From assembly GCA_937931165.1 (NCBI GenBank), contig CALHCI010000009.1, forward strand, positions 1-64,000: a stretch of 64,000 nt of DNA, read 5' to 3'. How positions within the stretch are numbered: the first letter of the stretch is position 1; every line of letters begins with the position of its first letter. Source of the stretch: an uncultured Granulosicoccaceae bacterium (lineage in GTDB: Bacteria > Pseudomonadota > Gammaproteobacteria > Granulosicoccales > Granulosicoccaceae). The notes beneath the pieces are model-generated. The model saw nothing but the letters and a program-made list of their open reading frames with translations. It was not told the DNA's origin and made no database searches. The translations under genes and the position numbers were made by a program. Below are positions 26,496-35,669 of this stretch, piece after piece.

Positions 26496-28001
26496 ATGTC
26501 TGAACAACAACCGCCTGAAGATGAAAACAAGCTGATTGCCCAGCGCCGTGAAAAGCTCAGTGCGCTGCGTGAAAACGGTGTTGCCTATCCCAATGACTTT
26601 CGCCCGAAGGATACCGCTAAAGCCTTAAAAGACGAACACGAAAACCGTGATCGTGAATACTTCGAAAACAACGAAGTACCTGTTGTGGTGGCTGGCCGCA
26701 TGATGGCCAAGCGCGTAATGGGAAAGGCAAGCTTTGCACACGTGCAGGATGGCAGTGGAAAAATCCAGCTGTTCCTGCAGCCGGCATTACTCGGTGATGA
26801 TGCCTATGCCGAATTCAAGCACCTCGATGTGGGTGATATTGTCGGTGTTGAAGGCAAGCTGTTTAAAACCCAGAAAGGTGAGCTGACTATTAAGGCAAAA
26901 TCGCTGCGGTTACTGACCAAATCGCTGCGCCCGTTGCCTGAGAAGTTTCATGGACTGACAGATACCGAACAACGCTACCGGCAACGGTATGTTGATCTGA
27001 TCATCAACAATGATGTGCGTGATACGTTCAGAATGCGTGCGGCTATTGTTCAGTACATCCGCAATTTCTTTGTCGAACGCGCTTACATCGAGGTTGAAAC
27101 CCCGATGATGCAGGTGATCCCCGGTGGTGCCACTGCACGGCCGTTTGTCACGCACCACAATGCACTAGATATGGATTTATACTTAAGAATAGCTCCTGAG
27201 CTTTACTTGAAAAGGCTGGTGGTTGGTGGCTTTGATCGCGTGTTTGAAATTAACCGGAATTTTCGCAACGAAGGGTTATCCACGCGTCACAACCCCGAGT
27301 TCACCATGCTTGAGTTCTATCAGGCCTATGCTGACTATCACGATTTTATGAATCTGACAGAACAGCTGCTGCGTGAGATTGCCGAAAATGTGGTGGGACA
27401 AACCAGTATCGAGTCTGCCGATGGTGAAGCGACTTATGATTTTGCCAAGCCGTTTGAACGCATGACCATGGAAGAATCTATCGCAAAGTATAATCAGGAT
27501 ATCTACGCTGATGATCTGTCAGATCTCAACGCGCTGCAGTCCATCGCCAAACGCAAAGGCGTGAAAGTTGAAGAAAGCTGGGGTATCGGCAAGTTACAAA
27601 CTGAAATATTCGAGGCAACGGTAGAGCATCGCCTTATCGATCCTACGTTTATTACTGCCTACCCTGCGGAAGTATCGCCACTTGCGCGTCGCAGCGAATC
27701 AAAGCCGGAAGTGACTGATCGCTTCGAATTTTTTGTTGGTGGTCGTGAAATTGCCAACGGGTTTTCCGAGCTCAACGATTCTGAAGATCAGGCCGAGCGT
27801 TTCCGTCAGCAGGTTGAAAACCTGGATGCCGGTGATCAGGAAGCCATGCACTACGACGCAGACTACATCAGAGCGCTTGAGTTTGGCCTGCCGCCAACTG
27901 CTGGTGAGGGGATTGGTATAGACCGGCTGGTCATGTTGTTTACTGCATCGCCATCGATCAGAGATGTCATCCTGTTTCCACACATGCGCGCCGAAAGTTA
28001 A
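26496..28001 (+). CDS. lysS: Lysyl-tRNA synthetase, class II
   Basis: 501 residues from the ATG at 26496, preceded by AGGAAA at good spacing; a GTG at 26451 would add 15 residues of unlikely sequence. Domains: N-terminal OB anticodon-binding domain ([19 protein letters not shown]), then the class II core with motif 1 ([18 protein letters not shown]), motif 2 ([20 protein letters not shown]) and motif 3 ([18 protein letters not shown]). It charges tRNA-Lys in the cytoplasm. It lies 48 bases after prfB and is probably co-transcribed with it, perhaps with recJ too. Confidence 0.97.
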   Translation: MSEQQPPEDENKLIAQRREKLSALRENGVAYPNDFRPKDTAKALKDEHENRDREYFENNEVPVVVAGRMMAKRVMGKASFAHVQDGSGKIQLFLQPALLGDDAYAEFKHLDVGDIVGVEGKLFKTQKGELTIKAKSLRLLTKSLRPLPEKFHGLTDTEQRYRQRYVDLIINNDVRDTFRMRAAIVQYIRNFFVERAYIEVETPMMQVIPGGATARPFVTHHNALDMDLYLRIAPELYLKRLVVGGFDRVFEINRNFRNEGLSTRHNPEFTMLEFYQAYADYHDFMNLTEQLLREIAENVVGQTSIESADGEATYDFAKPFERMTMEESIAKYNQDIYADDLSDLNALQSIAKRKGVKVEESWGIGKLQTEIFEATVEHRLIDPTFITAYPAEVSPLARRSESKPEVTDRFEFFVGGREIANGFSELNDSEDQAERFRQQVENLDAGDQEAMHYDADYIRALEFGLPPTAGEGIGIDRLVMLFTASPSIRDVILFPHMRAES

Positions 28002-28022
28002 TGTGCAGGGTTGCGTGAGCTA

Positions 28023-28077
28023 CATCACATTATTGTCTGCACTGATACGGCAAGCTGCCAGCAGTAGTAATGTGATG
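28023..28077. promoter_or_regulatory. 10-bp inverted repeat in the recQ leader
   Basis: CATCACATTA (28023-28032) and its exact reverse complement TAATGTGATG (28068-28077) are separated by 35 bases. The right arm ends directly at the GGAAG ribosome-binding region of recQ (ATG 28088), so a folded transcript could partly cover it. It could equally be a protein-binding site. Confidence 0.5.
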
Positions 28078-28087
28078 GAAGTATCTA

Positions 28088-30088
28088 ATGGCAGTTAACT
28101 CGCAAATGCACTCTCCCACTCAATCCTCCGGCTCCGGTAGTGCGCCAGGTTCGCAACAGGTCTCGCAACAGGTCTCGCAACAGGCGTTGTCCGCTTTAAA
28201 GCAACACTTCGGCTACGAGTCGTTTAATCCTGGTCAACAAGAGGTAATCGAGCATCTTCTGGCTGGCAGATCGGCGGCTGCCGTGTTTCCTACCGGTGCC
28301 GGCAAGTCGTTATGTTATCAATTGCCAGCACTGTTGCTTGACGGACTAACCCTGGTCGTCTCACCGTTAATTGCGCTCATGAAAGATCAGATTGATGCAT
28401 TGGCGGCACGCGGCATCAGGGCAGCAAAACTCGACTCCACACTAGACGCTGATCAGTACCGGACAGTAATGCGGGATTTGCGCGCCGGTGAAATCAAAAT
28501 ATTGTATGTGGCACCGGAGCGTTTTAATAATGAGCGTTTCAGGGCGTGGTTGCAGGAAACACCCATCGCTCTGTTTGCTGTCGATGAAGCACACTGTATT
28601 TCTGAATGGGGACATAACTTCAGACCGGACTACCTGAAGCTTGTGCAGTTTGCCAAAGAGTGCCGTGCACAGCGCATACTGGCATTGACCGCTACTGCCA
28701 CAGAAAGCGTCAGAAAAGATATCTGTGAGGGGTTCGGCATTGCCACCGAATCTGCAATTACTACGGGTTTTTACCGCGCTAACCTGGCACTGCGTGTAAC
28801 AGCCACAAATGCTGCCAGCAGAGATGAAGAATTACTCTCTATAATCGGCAATGCGAGCCCCGGTGCGTCTATTGTTTATGTCACTCTGCAAAAAACTGCC
28901 GAGCGTGTAGCTGAACTACTGGCTGCCAACAACATAGAGGCAAAACACTACCACGCCGGCCTTAAAGATGAAGCGCGCGCAGCGATACAAGACTGGTTTA
29001 TTAGCACTGACACAGGTGTAGTAGTTGCCACCATTGCGTTTGGTATGGGTATCGATAAATCCAATATACGCTATGTGTACCATTATAATCTTCCAAAAAG
29101 CCTCGAAAATTACTCGCAGGAAATCGGCAGAGCAGGTCGCGATGGACAACCATCAGTCTGTCATTTACTGGCCTGTGAAGATGATCTTGTGCCGCTTGAA
29201 AATTTTATCTTTGGCGATACGCCAGAGCGGGTGGCTATTGAACGGCTGGTCACTGCAGTTTTTACCAATGACCAGCAATTCGATATTTCACTGTATGAAA
29301 TGTCTGGCCAGTGTGACATCAGAATACTGGTGCTGCGCACGTTGTTAACCCGTCTTGAGCTCAAAGGTTACCTGAGTGGTGGCACACCATTTTACAGCGG
29401 CTATCAATTTAAGCCGTTAATGTCATCTGCAGAAATACTGAAAAACTTTGATGCCGGGCGTGCCGAGTTTATTGGCAATATGTTTCGCTGTGCCAGTAAA
29501 GGGCGCACCTGGTTCAGCCTTGACCTGGAACAAACAGCGGCCAGGCTAAGTGTGAAAAGGGAGCGTCTGATCTCTGCACTCGACTATTTATCAGAGCACC
29601 AGATGCTTGAAGTTAAAGCGGCCGGTGTGCGCAATAGCTACACCATAGTTAAGCGACCAGAGAATCTTCAGCAACTGACTGATGAGCTCTTTGAGGAATC
29701 CCAAACCCGACAGCAGCGAGAGCTTGATCGGCTAAAAGAATGTCTCGACTGGGTAACAATTGACGGTTGTCAGACTTCTGCACTGTGCGCCAGATTCGAC
29801 AAGCCACTGGAACAACCCTGTGGGCATTGTGGCTGGTGTGAATCCAAAGCCGCTGCAAAATTGCACAAGCGCACCGATCTGTCATTGCCACCTGCTATGG
29901 CCGAAAAGATAACCGCGCTGCGCACCGAGCATGGCAAAGTGCTTAACACTGATCTTGCGGTTTGTCGGCTGTTGTGTGGCTTGTCCACACCGGCACTGTC
30001 GAAGGCACGGTTACAAAAGCACCCGCTGTTTGGCATTGCAGAGCATATTCCGTTTAATACCGTGCTTGAATCTATTAAAAAGGATTGA
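28088..30088 (+). CDS. RecQ-family ATP-dependent DNA helicase
   Basis: 666 residues. Superfamily 2 helicase motifs are visible: FNPGQQEVIEHLLAGRSA (motif 0), FPTGAGKSLCYQLPAL (I), VVSPLIALMKDQ (Ia), VDEAHCISEWGHNFRPDY (II), LTATAT (III), VYVTLQKTAERVA (IV), TIAFGMGIDKSNIRYVYHYN (V) and QEIGRAGRDG (VI). A zinc-type cysteine set follows in the C-terminal part (CQTSALCARF, CGHCGWC). No HRDC domain is obvious at the end, so it may be a second-type RecQ rather than the orthologue of E. coli RecQ. The Gln/Ser-rich N-terminus holds a 12-bp tandem repeat (28151-28184, SQQV units). Confidence 0.9.
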   Translation: MAVNSQMHSPTQSSGSGSAPGSQQVSQQVSQQALSALKQHFGYESFNPGQQEVIEHLLAGRSAAAVFPTGAGKSLCYQLPALLLDGLTLVVSPLIALMKDQIDALAARGIRAAKLDSTLDADQYRTVMRDLRAGEIKILYVAPERFNNERFRAWLQETPIALFAVDEAHCISEWGHNFRPDYLKLVQFAKECRAQRILALTATATESVRKDICEGFGIATESAITTGFYRANLALRVTATNAASRDEELLSIIGNASPGASIVYVTLQKTAERVAELLAANNIEAKHYHAGLKDEARAAIQDWFISTDTGVVVATIAFGMGIDKSNIRYVYHYNLPKSLENYSQEIGRAGRDGQPSVCHLLACEDDLVPLENFIFGDTPERVAIERLVTAVFTNDQQFDISLYEMSGQCDIRILVLRTLLTRLELKGYLSGGTPFYSGYQFKPLMSSAEILKNFDAGRAEFIGNMFRCASKGRTWFSLDLEQTAARLSVKRERLISALDYLSEHQMLEVKAAGVRNSYTIVKRPENLQQLTDELFEESQTRQQRELDRLKECLDWVTIDGCQTSALCARFDKPLEQPCGHCGWCESKAAAKLHKRTDLSLPPAMAEKITALRTEHGKVLNTDLAVCRLLCGLSTPALSKARLQKHPLFGIAEHIPFNTVLESIKKD

Positions 30089-30119
30089 CAACGATCTGCC
30101 TCCGGGTGTCATATACCGG

Positions 30120-31118
30120 ATGAGCAGAGCCCACCGTTTCATTAAAAATTTTACCGGTAATTCATCCGACAGCACCGCTACAGGGTTGCTGTGTGCAATG
30201 GGTGCGTGGGTGGCATTTTCTCTGAACGATGTCGGTATAAAGTTTCTAAGCGGAGACTATGCACTTCACCAGATAGTGCTGGTCAGATCCGTAATCGGGC
30301 TAACAATAACACTGTGTCTGATCATGCCGCTTGAGGGTGGCTGGTCACTGATCAAAACACGTCACTTAGGCACACACATTATTCGCGGGTTATTGATTGT
30401 GTTGGCGAATATGACGTTTTTTGTCGGCCTTGCAGTCCTCAGTCTGCCAGAAGCCAGTGCTATCTTTTTTATCGCACCACTATTTATTACCGCACTTTCA
30501 GTGATCTTTCTGGGGGAGCAAGTAGGTGCTCGTCGTTGGATAGCAGTGTTAATTGGCCTGGCGGGAGTCATTGTAATGCTAAGGCCAGGCACTGACGCAT
30601 TTACCTACGCTGCATTCCTGCCGCTTGCTGCTGCACTGGCCTATGCTGGCACGCAAATACTCACCAGAAAAATCGGCCTCGCAGACAAAGCATCTACAAT
30701 GAGCTTCTACATCCAGCTGATATTCGTGATTGTTTGTGTGATATTCGGCTTGCTGTTTTCAGATGGCCGTTATGCTGACCCTGATAACGCACCGCTGGAC
30801 TTTCTGTTCCGCGCCTGGCAAAGGCCAGCCGACCGTGATTTATTGATTATGATTTGTCTGGGTATTAGTAGCGGTTTTGGAGGTTACCTCGTAAGTCAGG
30901 CCTACCGACTATGCGCTGCTGCAATTGTCGCCCCCTTTGAATATATGGCATTGATACTGGCAATATTCTGGGGCGTCACTTTATGGGGTGAATGGCCGGA
31001 TTTTATTGCATGGGTTGGAATATCCCTGATTTTCTTTTCAGGACTTTTTGTATTCTGGCGTGAGGTAGTGCTGGATCAAAAGTTTGTCATTAAGCATCCT
31101 ATGCCACGCAATCGTTAG
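30120..31118 (+). CDS. EamA-family (drug/metabolite) transporter
   Basis: 332 residues from the ATG at 30120; an open frame continues upstream into recQ but is overlap only. About ten hydrophobic segments in two EamA repeats, with typical patterns LGEQVGARRWIAVLIGLAGVI (end of first repeat) and the second half ending LWGEWPDFIAWVGISLIFFSG. The N-terminal part SLNDVGIKFLSGDYALHQIVLVRS matches the branch that includes SAM/RhtB-like and S-adenosylmethionine-type exporters, but the substrate is not known. It follows recQ by 31 bases. Confidence 0.87.
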   Translation: MSRAHRFIKNFTGNSSDSTATGLLCAMGAWVAFSLNDVGIKFLSGDYALHQIVLVRSVIGLTITLCLIMPLEGGWSLIKTRHLGTHIIRGLLIVLANMTFFVGLAVLSLPEASAIFFIAPLFITALSVIFLGEQVGARRWIAVLIGLAGVIVMLRPGTDAFTYAAFLPLAAALAYAGTQILTRKIGLADKASTMSFYIQLIFVIVCVIFGLLFSDGRYADPDNAPLDFLFRAWQRPADRDLLIMICLGISSGFGGYLVSQAYRLCAAAIVAPFEYMALILAIFWGVTLWGEWPDFIAWVGISLIFFSGLFVFWREVVLDQKFVIKHPMPRNR

Positions 31119-31511
31119 GACAGAATTTGTGGCGGGAGTAACTGGAATGATGAAAAATGACACATCGTGGAATAATTAGCCGAGCCGGATAGTCGTTCCA
31201 GGAGTAATGCGCTATCGCATTCCGTGAAACTTGTCGAACCGGGGGGAGTTTCTCTGTTGGTATAGGTCTGCTGCATTACCAGCAGTGTTCCAGAAAACTG
31301 TCTTTGGCTTTTTAGCGAATAACTCATGCATTAAGTGTTGAAGTTCACAGCACAAGCTGCTTTGCAAAAAGGTCAAGTTTTGCGATCTGTTGCCGTAAAC
31401 GCATGCCGGTTAGAGCGTTTATGGGCAGTGTGTCGTGTAGTTTTGTGACGACTTTAAAATCAATACCCTGCGAGCGTTTGTTAGTACAACAGTTAAAACA
31501 AAGGAACGGAG
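31119..31511. other. Intergenic region, 393 bases
   Basis: No supported gene lies here. It contains two small stem-loops, AATGCG/CGCATT around 31205-31220 and CTGCTG/CAGCAG around 31268-31285, neither followed by a T-run. The promoter of the FIST operon should lie in the right half; AT-rich TTTAAAATCAAT around 31450 is the best candidate for a promoter area but I see no convincing -35/-10 pair and no flagellar sigma-28 consensus. AAGGAACGGAG before 31512 is the ribosome-binding site of the FIST gene. Confidence 0.5.
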
Positions 31512-32720
31512 ATGGCGGGAAATCTTATTGCCACGACAGCTGGAAGCTGCGACAGCAAAGATGATATTAACCATATTGCCGGGCAGCTTGCTGCGACGCT
31601 GGCGGACATACCTCGACTGGTGATTGCCAGTTATTCGTCGTTGTGTGACCACCAGTCTGTCATTAGTGGTTTGAAAAATCAGTTTCCTGACAGTGCCGTG
31701 ATGGGTGCGTCTACCTGCCGCGGTGCGTTAACAGCAACGGGCGTGGTGGCGTTTGGTCAGGCCAACCTTTCGTTGTGGGGGCTGTGTGATCAGGATGGTG
31801 ACTATGGTGTCGGCTTTGCAGAGTTAGCCAATGATGCAGTTGCGGCAACACAACGTGCTTTGGAAGGCGCACTAGAACACTGCAGCCGGGAGGGCGAGTT
31901 GCCTGATCTGGTCTGGATGCACGCATCACCGGGTCAGGAAGAATTAGTCGTTGCAACTATCGATGATTATTTTGGTGGTGATGTACTGATTGTTGGCGGG
32001 TCTGCTGCTGATGAAACACTGGAAGCTAACTGGACTTGCTTTGCCGGTACTGATGTTGGTACCGAGGGTGTGTCGATTGCGGTGATGTTTTCGAGCTATG
32101 AAGTCAGTACCAGTTTTCAGAGCGGCTACCTTCCCACTGCCAGCACCGGTGTTGCGACGCGCTGTGAAGGCCGCACAGTATTTGAGATTGACCATCAACC
32201 GGCGGCTGAAGTGTATAACCGCTGGGCAGATAATCTGGTTGATCTGGACAACGTTGCGTTACCTGCGAATGTACTCGGTTGCAGCACACTGAGTCCGCTC
32301 GGTGTTGCTGTGGGTGACGTAAGCGGGATACCATATTTCAGTCTCGTGCATCCTGAAACTTATACCGAAGATCTTGCACTCACGTTCTTCTGTGAGGTGC
32401 AGGAAGGTGACAAGCTTACGTTGATGTCAGGCTCGGTTGATAACATTGTAAGCAGGCCGGGGCGTGTGGCCAATGAAGCTATCTTTCATCCGGAAGCAGG
32501 GGACGGTGATGTTGTTGGCGGTCTGGTTGTATTTTGCGGTGGTTGTCTGCTCGCTGTTGAACCGCGTGCAGAGGAAATATCCACTCACCTGAACGAGAGC
32601 ATGCAGGGAAGCGCATATCTCGGCTGTTTTACGTTTGGTGAGCAGGGTTGTCTGCTGGGTGGGGAAAACCGTCACGGGAATTTAATGATTTCAGTTACTG
32701 TGTTTAAGCACGCAGCCTGA
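31512..32720 (+). CDS. FIST-domain sensory protein (FIST N and FIST C)
   Basis: 402 residues, no membrane segment. The N-terminal half has the FIST_N pattern: LVIASYSSLCDHQSVISGL, VMGASTCRGALTATGVV and the second-half GGDVLIVGGSAADETLEANW; the C-terminal half has FIST_C (FSLVHPETYTEDLALTFF, GLVVFCGGCLLAV, YLGCFTFGEQGCL). FIST domains are proposed to bind small ligands such as amino acids and normally feed two-component or c-di-GMP signalling. It starts the operon with the GAF-GGDEF-EAL gene (13 bases downstream), so it is probably the input module for that enzyme. Confidence 0.9.
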   Translation: MAGNLIATTAGSCDSKDDINHIAGQLAATLADIPRLVIASYSSLCDHQSVISGLKNQFPDSAVMGASTCRGALTATGVVAFGQANLSLWGLCDQDGDYGVGFAELANDAVAATQRALEGALEHCSREGELPDLVWMHASPGQEELVVATIDDYFGGDVLIVGGSAADETLEANWTCFAGTDVGTEGVSIAVMFSSYEVSTSFQSGYLPTASTGVATRCEGRTVFEIDHQPAAEVYNRWADNLVDLDNVALPANVLGCSTLSPLGVAVGDVSGIPYFSLVHPETYTEDLALTFFCEVQEGDKLTLMSGSVDNIVSRPGRVANEAIFHPEAGDGDVVGGLVVFCGGCLLAVEPRAEEISTHLNESMQGSAYLGCFTFGEQGCLLGGENRHGNLMISVTVFKHAA

Positions 32721-32733
32721 AGTGTAGCCGACC

Positions 32734-34626
32734 GTGGAAGAGAACAACCACGAAGCGCTCCGTGAAGCATTGCTTCATGTTGAGCGTTTACGTGAAAAGG
32801 AACGAATTGCTCGAGAGCAGATGGAGACCCTGATTACCGGGCTTCAGATTCTGAACGAGAGTCGTTCTGTGGCCGAGATGTTTCATGAAATTCTCGGCTC
32901 GTTACAAAAAGTTATTCCGTTTGATTGTGCTGCCATTTTAATACGGTCCACGGGTAATACCATTTCTACTGCCATCAGCACTGATAATCGTCTGCGATTT
33001 TCCAATGTTGCTATACCCGGTGTTTTTGAACGCGCACTCGCAGGGCGAGGTTCGGCCATTACTGATATTAGCAAGGTCGTTGACTGGCCGACGCCTGAAT
33101 CTGGTGTTAACGACCCGTCGTTATGTTCTGCGGTACTAACGCCGCTGCCGGGATTGTCAGAACCGATGCTTGTTGTCTGTGCGAGCACAGAGCGCGCAAA
33201 GTTCAAAAAATCAGAACTCAAGTTGCTGCAGACTTTTTCACCGCTTGCAACACAGGCCGTGCAGAGGGCTGGAGAGATGGAAGAGCTGAACATTCTGGTA
33301 AACAAACTGGACTATTACGCTCACTATGACATGTTAACCGGCTTACCCAACCGCACACTTTTTGATGTAAGACTCACTGAAGTGAATGATGGAACAGATC
33401 CTTTCAGCGTATTGTTTTTAGATCTTGATAACTTTAAGACCGTTAATGATTCATTTGGGCACAGTGCCGGTGATATTCTGTTGAGTGAGATCGGCTTTCG
33501 ATTATCGAGTGTGCTTGGGCCTGCTGATACAGTGGCCCGCATGGGCGGGGATGAATTTGCTGTTATTCTCAGAGATTGCCATAGCGTTCAACGGGCGTAT
33601 GTAGTTTGTGAAAGGATCCTTCGAAGAATTAGTGAACCTGTGTTCCTTTCCAAAAGTCGAATTGAACCGGGAGTCAGTATCGGGATAAGTCTTTGCCGTG
33701 GTGGCACAGATAGCGCACAAAGTATTATGCAAAACGCAGACATTGCTCTCTACGAGGCCAAGTCTCTCGGTCGTGGGCGGTATTGTCTTTTTAACCTGGA
33801 GATGAAGGCCAGGCTTGACCGGCGCAGTGATATAGAAGTGCGGCTGAAAACGGCACTTGAGACCGGGGAGTTCAGGCTGGTATATCAACCAATATACTCA
33901 GGGCGTTCTCTGCGGTGCAATACACTTGAAGCATTGATTCGTTGGGGCGAAGATGGTGCTATTCGATATCGTCCTGACGAATTTATTCCGGTTGCAGAAA
34001 GCACCGGTGATATCGACGCAATTGGCTTATGGGTACTAAATGAAGCAATACGGGAATGGAAATCCTGGTTGCTCGATGATCAGTTGCGAAGTATTGCTGT
34101 GAACATTAGTGATGTGCAGTTACGTGATCCGGAGCTTGCTCCCTTGTTTTCTGCAGTGGTAGAGAAAAGTAATGTGCCTGCAAGCCAGATTAAACTTGAA
34201 TTGAGTGAGCGTATCGTCGCATCTACCATCGATGGCATTGTCAGTGACAATCTAGAGGCGTTAAAAAATATTGGCTTCCAGTTTTCTTATGATGATTTTG
34301 GTACCGGGCAATCATCGTTTATGCATTTGCAAAAACTTCCAGGCTCAACGCTTAAGATTGATCAGTCGTTTGTGAACTGTATGGCAGACAACGATGAAGC
34401 AGGAAACCTGGTGGCTGGCATGATCGATTTTGCACAGCGACTCGGGTTGAATGTGGTTGCAGAAGGGGTTGAAACGGAATCACAAATGAAAAGACTTCGT
34501 GCTTTGGGCTGTGACTATTTGCAGGGTTATTATCTGGCTAAACCGGTACCGGCCTCCGTGTGTCAATCGATACTGGATTCTGAAACTCAGGGTGAAGACG
34601 TAAAGGAGCAACGCGGTGCTGGGTAA
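32734..34626 (+). CDS. GAF-GGDEF-EAL cyclic-di-GMP enzyme
   Basis: 630 residues. A short N-terminal coiled coil (HVERLREKERIAREQMETL), a GAF domain at about 45-190, a GGDEF domain with RMGGDEFAVIL (GGDEF at 271-275) and an EAL domain with LEALIRWGED (Glu at 399). Both active-site sets look intact: EAL residues NISDVQL, ELSERIV, DDFGTGQSS, LKIDQSF, AEGVET and QGYYLAKP. The RxxD product-inhibition site before GGDEF is lost (GPAD), unlike in the protein at 17426. The start is GTG at 32734. It sits between a FIST gene and a CxxC protein gene which it overlaps by 11 bases. Cytoplasmic. Confidence 0.92.
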   Translation: MEENNHEALREALLHVERLREKERIAREQMETLITGLQILNESRSVAEMFHEILGSLQKVIPFDCAAILIRSTGNTISTAISTDNRLRFSNVAIPGVFERALAGRGSAITDISKVVDWPTPESGVNDPSLCSAVLTPLPGLSEPMLVVCASTERAKFKKSELKLLQTFSPLATQAVQRAGEMEELNILVNKLDYYAHYDMLTGLPNRTLFDVRLTEVNDGTDPFSVLFLDLDNFKTVNDSFGHSAGDILLSEIGFRLSSVLGPADTVARMGGDEFAVILRDCHSVQRAYVVCERILRRISEPVFLSKSRIEPGVSIGISLCRGGTDSAQSIMQNADIALYEAKSLGRGRYCLFNLEMKARLDRRSDIEVRLKTALETGEFRLVYQPIYSGRSLRCNTLEALIRWGEDGAIRYRPDEFIPVAESTGDIDAIGLWVLNEAIREWKSWLLDDQLRSIAVNISDVQLRDPELAPLFSAVVEKSNVPASQIKLELSERIVASTIDGIVSDNLEALKNIGFQFSYDDFGTGQSSFMHLQKLPGSTLKIDQSFVNCMADNDEAGNLVAGMIDFAQRLGLNVVAEGVETESQMKRLRALGCDYLQGYYLAKPVPASVCQSILDSETQGEDVKEQRGAG

Positions 34627-35215
34627 TGGTGTACAGAACTCTCATGAGTTATATACCTATGAGGTTGATGAGTTCGAGCATGTTTGCGGTGCTAACTATG
34701 GGGGAAGTACCCAGCTTCAACTGGCTAATAGTGATGGTGAGTTAGGGTATTTCTTTGCTAATATGTTTGCAGATTCCGAAACCCGCGCGCTCTTTACGCG
34801 CATACTGGATCATGTAAGAAGTTCATCTGAGACTACCAGTTTTCCGTTTCGATGTGACTCTGAAACGCATCGTGTATACCAGCGATGTGTGGTGTTTATG
34901 TCTTCATCGCGGCGTGTTGCTTTTGTTAATCGGCTGATTGGTATGGACCCAAGACCCTCTGGTGTGCGTTGGGTGCGGCATTTGTCAGATAGCAACAGCG
35001 CGTCTGACTTTGCGTGTTGCAGTATGTGTAATCGTTTGAATGTTCAAGAACAGCGTTGGATAGAATTTGAGCAACTGGTTGACGAAAAGGGCTGGGCCAG
35101 TGACGGTGCTTCTATGCAGTGCTTAATGACGGTTTGCGGTGATTGCGAAAGTGGTGTTCTACAGCGATTACATGAGTCGCAGCGCCCGCAAGGTGGTCGT
35201 ACAACGCTTGAGTAG
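34616..35215 (+). CDS. Soluble PAS-like protein with C-terminal CxxC pairs, partner of the FIST/GGDEF-EAL operon
   Basis: 199 residues from GTG at 34616, with AAGGAG 9 bases upstream, inside the end of the preceding gene. The first 125 residues have an alpha/beta pattern with FPFRCDSETHRVYQRCVVF and a strand FVNRLIG, similar to stand-alone PAS-like proteins. The C-terminal third has Cys134, 135 and 138 (CCSMCNRL) and Cys169, 174 and 177 (VCGDC), and between them an RWIEFEQLV block, which looks like a small zinc ribbon. I recall similar CSWC/CGDC proteins of unknown function in sensory operons. Translational coupling to the GGDEF-EAL gene suggests a shared complex; what it senses is not known. 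Confidence 0.7.
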   Translation: MLGNGVQNSHELYTYEVDEFEHVCGANYGGSTQLQLANSDGELGYFFANMFADSETRALFTRILDHVRSSSETTSFPFRCDSETHRVYQRCVVFMSSSRRVAFVNRLIGMDPRPSGVRWVRHLSDSNSASDFACCSMCNRLNVQEQRWIEFEQLVDEKGWASDGASMQCLMTVCGDCESGVLQRLHESQRPQGGRTTLE

Positions 35216-35299
35216 ATCGCCTGCTTACACTGTGATCCTTCTTTAATATGATTGAACTGACTGCTACAGTGAGTCTGTCAGAAAGAGCGGGGTGCGTTT

Positions 35300-35650
35300 A
35301 TGGCGGTACTAAGAATTGTTCCCAATTTAGGAACAGAGTCAGTTAGCAGTGCTGACCAGTTCTATCGTGAAATTCTCGATCTTGAAGTGGTGATGGATCA
35401 AAGCTGGATAGTCACTTACGCAGCTACTGGTCAAATGACACCTCAAATAAATATTGCGTCAAGCGGCGGCTCAGGTGCATCACTGCCGGATATTTCAATT
35501 GAGGTAGACAATCTCGACGAGATCTATGCCAGAGTTAATAAAGCCGGTCTGAAGTTGCTGTACGAACTCACGGAAGAACCGTGGGGCGTCAGAAGATTTA
35601 TCGTGCAGGACCCGCTGGGAAAAGCTGTGAATATTCTGGAGCACTGCTAA
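35300..35650 (+). CDS. Glyoxalase/bleomycin resistance (VOC) family protein
   Basis: 116 residues, a single VOC fold of two beta-alpha-beta modules. FYREILDLEVVMDQSW near residues 24-39 and VRRFIVQDPLGKAVNILEH at the end give the classical edge signature. A glutamate at the end (NILEH) fits a metal ligand, but the first His of glyoxalase I is replaced (N-terminal VLRIVPNL), so activity as glyoxalase I is unlikely. The substrate is unknown. It is preceded by its own gap of 84 bases and converges on the DUF3291 gene. Confidence 0.85.
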   Translation: MAVLRIVPNLGTESVSSADQFYREILDLEVVMDQSWIVTYAATGQMTPQINIASSGGSGASLPDISIEVDNLDEIYARVNKAGLKLLYELTEEPWGVRRFIVQDPLGKAVNILEHC

Positions 35651-35669
35651 TTGATTGAAAGTGCCTGAC

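Noticed and set aside
31119-31511. Small stem-loops as riboswitch or small RNA before the FIST gene
   Set aside because: Stems of six bases without conserved loop or T-run; insufficient to call.
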